This document shows, piece by piece, positions 1 to 6,135 of a stretch of DNA of 15,494 bases. This stretch comes from Caldisericales bacterium. Its GTDB lineage: Bacteria; Caldisericota; Caldisericia; Caldisericales; Caldisericaceae. The stretch spans positions 1 to 15,494 of the forward strand of contig WFSP01000067.1 in the NCBI GenBank assembly GCA_015485995.1. The letters run 5' to 3'. Below the pieces are notes generated by a model. It had not been told where the DNA came from. It ran no database searches and was given only the letters and a program-made list of their open reading frames with translations. Positions within the stretch are counted from its first letter, which is position 1; every line of letters starts with the position of its first letter. Made by a program: the position numbers and the translations under genes.

Positions 1-78
1 GCTGTTTCCCTTCTCCCCTTCCGTAAGGATTTGGATGATCTGTTCTACTGTAAACTTCTTCCTTTTCATTCTTTTCAT
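1..78 (-). CDS. IS3-family transposase OrfA, N-terminal fragment
   Basis: This is the first 26 codons of a gene that runs off the left edge. It starts at ATG 78-76, with a second in-frame ATG at 69-67, and is preceded by AAAGGAG four bases upstream. The peptide starts MKRMKRKKFTVEQIIQIL and continues TEGEKGNS. It matches the opening of IS3 OrfA proteins of the type MKRxRFTEEQIIxILKExExG, the start of the HTH_Tnp_1 helix-turn-helix that binds the IS ends. In this family OrfA is about 90-100 residues, and a downstream OrfB with the DDE integrase core is joined by -1 frameshifting; neither can be seen here. Whether the element is intact cannot be told. Confidence 0.8.
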   Translation of the reverse strand, partial: MKRMKRKKFTVEQIIQILTEGEKGNS

Positions 79-144
79 CACTCTCCTTTCCTAATTTAGT
101 TTTAATACAAATTACAATTTAATCATCTGATTACAAATCCTCTC

Positions 145-173
145 ATTATATCTGTCTCATATTTGGGGAGCAG
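145..173 (-). promoter_or_regulatory. Possible transposase promoter
   Basis: A perfect TATAAT (-10) lies at 150-145 on the minus strand, about 65 bases before the OrfA start. The best -35 at the right distance is CTGCTC at 173-168, inside the inverted repeat, and it is poor. In IS3 elements a strong -35 is often supplied only when the two ends join in the circular intermediate, which would fit a good -10 with a weak -35. That is inference. Confidence 0.3.
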
Positions 174-177
174 GGCA
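153..177 (-). repeat. Candidate terminal inverted repeat of the IS3 element
   Basis: This is a 25-bp segment just outside the transposase leader. On the minus strand it starts TGCCCTGCTCCCC and ends ATGAGACA. It starts with the TG expected at IS3-family tips and matches IS150-type ends in length and layout. The partner repeat is not in the window. The call rests on pattern and position. Confidence 0.5.
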
Positions 178-244
178 ATTATATAAGGTGGAGGATTTTG
201 GGTACTCTACTGTGTAAGTAGGAAGCTACATAAATTATATACCT

Positions 245-278
245 AACAAACAAAACGGGAGCCTAAGAAGCTCCCGTC
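245..278 (-). terminator. Intrinsic terminator of the rpoB-EFG-rpoC operon
   Basis: On the minus strand there is a perfect 8-bp stem, ACGGGAGC / GCTCCCGT (277-270 and 262-255). A G-U pair can extend it at the base. The loop is 7 bases, TTCTTAG, and the stem is followed directly by the T-rich run TTTGTTTGTT. It lies about 27 bases after the rpoC stop codon and is a textbook rho-independent terminator for leftward transcription. Confidence 0.9.
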
Positions 279-304
279 AAACAAAAAACAGCCGCTAAAA
301 TTTA

Positions 305-3300
305 CTAACTTTCAGCTTTTAAGTTTGTTCCCGCAGGTATCTTTTTCCCCACAATAATGGATTCTTTCATACCTCGCAGCAGATCTACCTTTCCTTTAAT
401 GGCTGCTTCTGCAAGCACACGGGGTGTTTCTTGGAAGGAAGCTGCAGAAAGGAAGCTATCAGATGAAAGCGCTGATTTTGTGATACTCTGGACCAGTACC
501 TCAAAGCTCGCAATCTTTCCTCCAGATGCTCTTGCTACTTTATTTGCAACAAGTACTTCATCTCTTCCAACTATTTCACCTTCATAAAAATTTGTATCTC
601 CTGCATTAACGATTCTTACTTTACTGAGCATTTGCTTCACAATAAGCTCAATGTGCTTGATGTTAATATCAACACCCTGGGATTTGTATACTTTTTCAAT
701 CTCCTGAATCAGGTACCTTGCTGCAACAGTTATGCCTTTTATACGAAGAAGCTCAGAGGGGTCAAGCGGACCTTCACTGAGGATATCACCTACTTTTACA
801 ACATCTCCACTTTTTACGTTAAGTTTTTTATCCCTTGTTGTTGTTATTTTATCTTTCTTACCATCTTTATTCACAATAACTACAATCTTCTTTGTCTTCT
901 CAATGTTTATCTCAATCTTTCCAGTAAGAGGCGCGATTAGTGCTTTTCCACGAGGGCTGCGTGCACTAAACAGTTCCTCTACTCTGGGAAGTCCTGTTGT
1001 AATATCGGCAACAGCCGCACCACCTGTATGAAACGTTCTTAGTGTAAGCTGTGTTCCAGGCTCACCAATAGACTCTGCTGCTACAACACCAACCGCTTCA
1101 CCGATATTTACATGTTTTCTTGAAGAAAGATCTAACCCATAGCATTTTGCACATATACCATGGTCAGCATTACAAGTAATCGGTGAACGTACCTTCACTT
1201 TCTTAACTCCGAGAGATTCAATAAGTTTAGCCTTTTCCTCGTCTATCAATTCATTTCTCTTAACTATAAGCTTCTTATCTCCGGCATACAATAAAACATT
1301 TTTTATTTTATGCGCTTTAAGTAAGGAGTAAAGCTCTTCATTCAGTATGTCGCCGTCATCAGCTAAAATTTCCCCGCTCTCCTTATCCACAATTTCCTCT
1401 GCAATAGCAGAACCGATAAGTTTTTTTGTCACCCTTTTCTTTTCCTTCATAAGAGGCGAATAAACATCTTCCGCTGCATACCTTCCCCATATTTGTTCTG
1501 AAAGAGAAAGGATTATAGTATTCCCTTCTTTTATCTCTTCAACATCAATTCCGCTAACACTATTTTCTATAAGGACTGAAGGAATATTTAGTTTATCAAG
1601 CAGCTCTGCTTGCTCTTTCGAAATAACATCGCCTTTCTGGATGATAATTGAATGGGCTGAAGAATCCTCCACATCCTCTGCAGCAACTCTTCCCACTACT
1701 CTAACGGACAGAGGTTCAATTGTTTCATCACCAATTTTTATAGGTTTTATTCTTTCAATCGCACAATCTTCTTCTTTAACAATCAAACTATGTGCAACAT
1801 CAACAAGCCTTCTTGTAAGATAGCCTGAATCAGCTGTTTTAAGTGCCGTATCAGCCTGTCCCTTCCTAGCACCATGAGTTGAAAGGAAGTATTCAAGGAC
1901 AGTTAAACCTTCACGCAAATTTGACTTAATAGGAAATTCTATGATTTTGCCTGTAGGACCTGCCATAAGCCCTCTCATTCCCGACATCTGGGTAATCTGT
2001 GCCTTGTTACCACGTGCCCCGGAATTTGCCATCATATATACAGAATCATACTCATCAAAATAGTTAAATACAGATTCTTCTATTTTTTTAGCTGTTTCCT
2101 GCCATATTGAAATTACCCTTCTATATCTCTCTTCCTCAGTAAGAAGCCCTTGTTCATAAACTTCATTCACCTTGGTAGATTCCTTTTCACCATTATTAAT
2201 AATCTTTTCCCTTTCCGGAGGCATCTTTACATCATTAAGGCCAATGCTTATCCCGGCATGAGTAGCTTCTTTAAAACCTAAATCCTTCAAATTGTCAAGG
2301 AGAATATCTGTTTTTACAAGTCCGAATTCAGAATAAAAATCGGAGATAATCTTATTCAGCTCTTTTTTGCCTACAGTCTGATTTATAAACTTAAAACGCT
2401 TGGCTTCCTCGCTGCTATCAAATATTTCTTCTCTGATTTTATCATTAAAGAGCACTCTGCCAACGGTTGTTTCAATCTTTTTCCCGTCAGTGAGATAACG
2501 AATTTTATCATGTAACTTTAAAATACCCTTTTCATAGAGGCTTTCTACCTCTGAGGGAGAATCCAATAAATGAGGATATTGATTCTTATCCCTGCTTTCA
2601 AGTGTCATATAGTAAGAACCTAAAACCATATCCTGCACAGGCCCGTCCAATGGATTGCTATTTGCAGGTGACAGTATATTATGCGAAGAAAGCATAAGTG
2701 TCCTCGCTTCAGTTTGTGCAGCAAACGAAAGCGGCAGATGAATTGCCATCTGGTCACCATCAAAATCGGCATTAAAAGGAGTACATACGAGTGCGGAAAT
2801 TTGAATAACTTTACCCTCTATAAGAACCGGTTTAAATGCCTGTATACTAAGCCTATGGAGGGTGGGCGCACGGTTTAAAAGCATAACATAGTTTTTAGAA
2901 ACCTGCTCCAGTACTTTCCATACCTCAGGAGTGGGGCTTTCTATAAGTTCTTTAGCTCTCTTTTTATTGTAGCCCAATTTCGAAAGCTCATACACAACAA
3001 ACGGTTTAAAAAGTTCAAGCGCCATTTCCTTTGGAACTCCGCATTGATCCAATTTTAAATCAGGACCGATAGTAATTACAGCCCTGCCGGAATAGTCTAC
3101 ACGTTTTCCTAATAAGTTTTCCCTAAAACGCCCTTCTTTTCCTTTTAAAATATCTGTAAGAGACCGCAACGGCCTTTTTGACGGGCCAAGAACCGGATAA
3201 GCACGCCTCCCGTTATCAAAAAGAGCATCTACTGCTTCTTGAAGCATTCTTTTTTCATTCTGCAGCATAATATCAGGGGCATTCGCATCCGTAAGTTTTT

Positions 3301-4099
3301 TGAGGCGGTTATTCCTATTAATAACTCTTCTGTAAAGCTCATTTAAATCATCAGAGGCATATTTTCCACCCTCAAGGGTTACAAGAGGCCTTAAATCAGG
3401 AGGAATAACCGGCACTCTTATAAGCACTATGTCTTCGGCCTTCCTATTATTTTTTAAAAGTCCTTCAACCACACCAAGAAGTCTCACCGCAATAATTTTT
3501 TCTTGCTTAGAGCCCTTCTTGAGCTTTTCAAGAGCTTCATCCCTGGCCTTTCTCAGGTCAATTTGCCTCAGAAGATCGAGAATTGCTTCTCCGCCTTTCT
3601 TAGCAACAAAATCATACCCTTCCAATTTATATAATCTATATTCTTCATCAGTCAGGAGCTGTTTTTTCCTCAGTTTTGTTTTCTTCGGGTCAATTACCAC
3701 ATAAGAAACAAAATATATAACTTTTTCAACGTCCTTTGCCAACATTCCGAGCAACAAACCAACATAATTTATATTATTTTTAAAATACCATATGTGCACA
3801 ACTGGAGATGATAACTCTATATGGCCGAACCTCTCCCTTCGCACATTGGACGGTAAAATTTCTACACCGCATCTGGGACAGGTAAGCCCTGCATACTGAA
3901 TACCTTTCATTTTTCCACAATGACATTGATAACTGTGGACAGGCCCAAATATCTTCTCACAGAAAAGCCCATCAGGCTCAGGAGTATATGTTCTATAGCT
4001 ATATGTTTCAGCCTTCTTTACTTCACCGTGAGACCATTTTTTGATATCCTCACTGGAAGCAAGGAGTATCTGTAATGCTTCTATATCGTTTTTATTCAA
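305..4099 (-). CDS. rpoC: DNA-directed RNA polymerase subunit beta'
   Basis: This is the catalytic clamp subunit of RNA polymerase, ending in TAG at 307-305. Numbered from TTG 4099, the N-terminal zinc site is C59, C61, C74, C77. The Mg-binding NADFDGDQM has D445, D447 and D449. The bridge helix is STHGARKGQADTALKTADSG. The second zinc site is C779, C976, C983, C986, and the trigger loop begins GEPGTQLTLRTFHTGG. About 198 residues separate C779 from C976, against about 75 in E. coli; the extra sequence holds repeat units (separate entry). Start choice: GTG 4108 lies inside the only Shine-Dalgarno (GGAGG, 4112-4108). TTG 4099 is 7 bases from it and gives the family's usual N-terminal length, so I prefer TTG; GTG would add three residues. 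The product is about 1264 residues, complete and without frameshift. The gene starts 17 bases after the EF-G-like stop and is followed by a terminator. Confidence 0.98.
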   Translation of the reverse strand: MNKNDIEALQILLASSEDIKKWSHGEVKKAETYSYRTYTPEPDGLFCEKIFGPVHSYQCHCGKMKGIQYAGLTCPRCGVEILPSNVRRERFGHIELSSPVVHIWYFKNNINYVGLLLGMLAKDVEKVIYFVSYVVIDPKKTKLRKKQLLTDEEYRLYKLEGYDFVAKKGGEAILDLLRQIDLRKARDEALEKLKKGSKQEKIIAVRLLGVVEGLLKNNRKAEDIVLIRVPVIPPDLRPLVTLEGGKYASDDLNELYRRVINRNNRLKKLTDANAPDIMLQNEKRMLQEAVDALFDNGRRAYPVLGPSKRPLRSLTDILKGKEGRFRENLLGKRVDYSGRAVITIGPDLKLDQCGVPKEMALELFKPFVVYELSKLGYNKKRAKELIESPTPEVWKVLEQVSKNYVMLLNRAPTLHRLSIQAFKPVLIEGKVIQISALVCTPFNADFDGDQMAIHLPLSFAAQTEARTLMLSSHNILSPANSNPLDGPVQDMVLGSYYMTLESRDKNQYPHLLDSPSEVESLYEKGILKLHDKIRYLTDGKKIETTVGRVLFNDKIREEIFDSSEEAKRFKFINQTVGKKELNKIISDFYSEFGLVKTDILLDNLKDLGFKEATHAGISIGLNDVKMPPEREKIINNGEKESTKVNEVYEQGLLTEEERYRRVISIWQETAKKIEESVFNYFDEYDSVYMMANSGARGNKAQITQMSGMRGLMAGPTGKIIEFPIKSNLREGLTVLEYFLSTHGARKGQADTALKTADSGYLTRRLVDVAHSLIVKEEDCAIERIKPIKIGDETIEPLSVRVVGRVAAEDVEDSSAHSIIIQKGDVISKEQAELLDKLNIPSVLIENSVSGIDVEEIKEGNTIILSLSEQIWGRYAAEDVYSPLMKEKKRVTKKLIGSAIAEEIVDKESGEILADDGDILNEELYSLLKAHKIKNVLLYAGDKKLIVKRNELIDEEKAKLIESLGVKKVKVRSPITCNADHGICAKCYGLDLSSRKHVNIGEAVGVVAAESIGEPGTQLTLRTFHTGGAAVADITTGLPRVEELFSARSPRGKALIAPLTGKIEINIEKTKKIVVIVNKDGKKDKITTTRDKKLNVKSGDVVKVGDILSEGPLDPSELLRIKGITVAARYLIQEIEKVYKSQGVDINIKHIELIVKQMLSKVRIVNAGDTNFYEGEIVGRDEVLVANKVARASGGKIASFEVLVQSITKSALSSDSFLSAASFQETPRVLAEAAIKGKVDLLRGMKESIIVGKKIPAGTNLKAES
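1175..1762 (-). repeat. Expanded repeat insert within RpoC, before the second zinc site
   Basis: The stretch between the first and second cysteines of the C-terminal zinc site is about 120 residues longer than usual. It contains three versions of one unit, with a pattern like G-D-hydrophobic-I-x-x-E-x3-L-x-x-L-x3-I-x-x-V. They include KGDVISKEQAELLDKLNI (about 1640-1565), DGDILNEELYSLLKAHKI (about 1375-1291) and NELIDEEKAKLIESLGV (about 1260-1180). The last is the one copy normally present in bacterial beta', running into VRSPITC. Copies one and two each follow a GRVAAEDV or SAIAEEIV lead-in. Similarity was judged by eye. A link to sandwich-barrel hybrid motif inserts of RNA polymerase is inference. 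Confidence 0.65.
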
Positions 4100-4116
4100 A
4101 GACTTCACCTCCAGTT

Positions 4117-6135
4117 CTACTCATTATCCTCTCTCTTTGACTCAGCAACTACTTTCTCCGTAATTTTTGGAGGAGCAGGTTCATAATGCGAATACTCCAT
4201 TTTGAACTCGCCCGTGCCCTGAGTTATAGAGTTTAAATCATTAGCATACATAAGAACTTCGGAAAGCGGGACAAGCGCTTCTATAATCTGTTTCCTATTT
4301 TCTGCCTTCATCCCTAACACTTTTCCACGTTTACTGTTTAAATCCCCGATTACATCTCCCATATATTGTTCATCTACTATAATCTCTAATTTTTCAATCG
4401 GCTCAAGAATTATAGGGTTACATTGTTCAAGGGCTTTCTTCAGTGCCATAGAGCCCGCTACTTTAAATGCGAGTTCTGAGGAGTCCACAGGGTGGTAAGA
4501 GCCATCCACAACTGTAACCTTGATATCTACGACAGGATATCCAGCTAAAATACCGTGTTCTATCGCTTCGCGAACACCCTTTTCAACGGCAGGTATATAT
4601 TGTTTAGGAATTGCACCGCCAAAAATCTTGCTTTCGAACTCGAATTCTTTTCCGCGCTCAAGCGGCTCCACTTCCAACCAGCAATGCCCGTATTGGCCAT
4701 GTCCTCCCGTTTGTTTCTTATATTTTCCTTCAACCTTTGTTTTCTTTGTAATTGTTTCCCTGTATGGTAATTTAGGGGTAGTAAGTTCAATATTTACATT
4801 GTATCTTTTCTTGAGTTTCTCAACAATTACCGAAAGATGCGTTTCGCCTATACCGGAAATAATCTGGTCTTTAGTTTCCGCATTCTTAGAAACTTTTACG
4901 GTAGGGTCTTCATCCGTAATTTTGGAAAGACCTATGCTCATCCTATCTTCGTCAGCCTTTGTTTTGGGCCACATTGCTTTTGATAGCATAGGTTCTGGAA
5001 ATTTAATTGGGGGATATACAATAGGCATACCTTTATCAGAAAGAGTATCATTGGTCTGAGTAGACGTAAGTTTTGTGATTACACCGATATCACCTGCGAT
5101 GATTTTATCAGTTGTCTCTTGGTTCCCGCCGCGCATAAATAAAAGCTGAGAAACCTTCTCTGTTACATCCTTGGAACTATTATAAACAGGGGCATTAGAT
5201 TTTAAAACTCCGGAATAGACCTTTGTAAAGGAAAGTTTACCAACATAAGGGTCGCTAAGTGTTTTAAAAACAAATCCGGAGAAATTTTCATCGATAGAGA
5301 TTTTTCTTTCTTCCTCTTCATTTGTTTTTGGGTTAGTTCCTTTAACACTGGACAGCATATCCGGAGAAACCATATATTCTACAATAAAATCAAGGAGCTC
5401 TTCAATGCCTATTGATTCGGTTGCTGAACCAGCGAGTATAGGGAAAAATTCGCCCTTTGCGTAAGCACCTTTTAATCCTTTGGAAAATTCTTCCTGCGTA
5501 AGTTCTTCACCTCCGAGATACTTTTCGAGTAATTCATCATCGCCTTCCGCAGCAATTTCAACAAGTTCCTTCCTCTCATTTTCGAAGCCCTCTGCTGAAC
5601 CAGAGAGAATGCTTATAACGCCTTTTAATTTCTTGCCTTCAACTTGTGGTACTACGACAGGAAATGCTTTTGCACTAAAAGTCTCTTTAATCTGCGTTAC
5701 AATCTTAAAGAAATCCGTACCTTCAATATCCAGCTTATTTACAAAAAAGGCTCTTGGTTTATTTTCTTTTGCAAGAAATTCCCACTGCTTTTTTGTCTGT
5801 ATTTCTATACCGCTTGCTGCATTAATAACAATTAAGCCGTTCTCTCCCGCACGTATTCCGCTAAGAACCTCGCCAAAAAAATCTGCATATCCAGGAGTGT
5901 CAATAAAGTTAACCTTAACACCTTTATGCTCAAAGGGAACTAAGGACAAACTAATACTGATTTTCCTCTCCTTCTCTTCAGGCTGATAATCTGAAACAGT
6001 ATTGCCATCTTCTACACGTCCAGCTCTCGAAACAAGCTTTTTCTTAAACAGTATCGCTTCAGCAAGGGATGTTTTGCCTGCGTTACCATGAGCAACAACT
6101 GTTACGTTCCTAATTTTCTTTGTTTCGTTTACCAT
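4117..6135 (-). CDS. Elongation factor G-like translational GTPase (EF-G2 type) between rpoB and rpoC
   Basis: This is a ribosome-associated GTPase of 672 residues; canonical EF-G is about 700. The G domain shows P-loop AHGNAGKT (15-22), switch I ERKISIS (56-62), DTPGYADF (79-86), NKLD (133-136) and GSA. Domain IV is well kept (GGHGQYGHCWLEVEPL, and the tip HPVDSSELAFKVAGSMA), followed by domain V. Two canonical EF-G residues differ: the catalytic His of DTPGH is Tyr83, and the Asp of AHIDAGKT is Asn18. Tyr at that site is typical of EF-G-like paralogs such as Thermus EF-G-2, so this is probably not the housekeeping fusA product, though it may still bind ribosomes. ATG 6135 is preceded by AAGGAGG nine bases upstream, inside rpoB. 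The gene overlaps rpoB by 26 bp in another frame. It should be co-transcribed with both polymerase subunits. The exact job (translocation, recycling or stress) is unknown. Confidence 0.93.
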   Translation of the reverse strand: MVNETKKIRNVTVVAHGNAGKTSLAEAILFKKKLVSRAGRVEDGNTVSDYQPEEKERKISISLSLVPFEHKGVKVNFIDTPGYADFFGEVLSGIRAGENGLIVINAASGIEIQTKKQWEFLAKENKPRAFFVNKLDIEGTDFFKIVTQIKETFSAKAFPVVVPQVEGKKLKGVISILSGSAEGFENERKELVEIAAEGDDELLEKYLGGEELTQEEFSKGLKGAYAKGEFFPILAGSATESIGIEELLDFIVEYMVSPDMLSSVKGTNPKTNEEEERKISIDENFSGFVFKTLSDPYVGKLSFTKVYSGVLKSNAPVYNSSKDVTEKVSQLLFMRGGNQETTDKIIAGDIGVITKLTSTQTNDTLSDKGMPIVYPPIKFPEPMLSKAMWPKTKADEDRMSIGLSKITDEDPTVKVSKNAETKDQIISGIGETHLSVIVEKLKKRYNVNIELTTPKLPYRETITKKTKVEGKYKKQTGGHGQYGHCWLEVEPLERGKEFEFESKIFGGAIPKQYIPAVEKGVREAIEHGILAGYPVVDIKVTVVDGSYHPVDSSELAFKVAGSMALKKALEQCNPIILEPIEKLEIIVDEQYMGDVIGDLNSKRGKVLGMKAENRKQIIEALVPLSEVLMYANDLNSITQGTGEFKMEYSHYEPAPPKITEKVVAESKREDNE

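Larger units (their letters stand above)
1..177 (-). mobile_element. IS3-family insertion sequence, left end (cut by window edge)
   Basis: The segment contains the start of an IS3-type OrfA on the minus strand. About 75 bp upstream of that start there is a candidate terminal inverted repeat at 153-177. Read on the minus strand it begins TGCCCTGCTCCCC and ends GAGACA, which has the layout of IS150-type ends (TGTACTGCACCC...GGAC, recalled from memory). The other end, orfB and any target duplication lie outside the window, so the boundary at 177 is inferred from the repeat pattern alone. A boundary at 172 (TGCTCCCC...) is a less likely alternative. The element sits between 178 and the rpoC terminator at 245-278, so it does not break the polymerase operon. 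Confidence 0.72.

Noticed and set aside
178..244. Small gene or RNA between the IS end and the terminator
   Set aside because: No open frame with a start signal and no strong secondary structure was seen in this AT-rich spacer.
4520..5986. Plus-strand open frames antisense to the EF-G-like gene
   Set aside because: Serine/phenylalanine-rich shadow translations of a conserved gene, with no supporting motif or start signal.
4117..6135. Calling the GTPase canonical fusA
   Set aside because: Tyr83 in DTPGYADF and Asn18 in the P-loop are typical of EF-G-like paralogs. Whether the genome has another EF-G is unknown, so no symbol was given.
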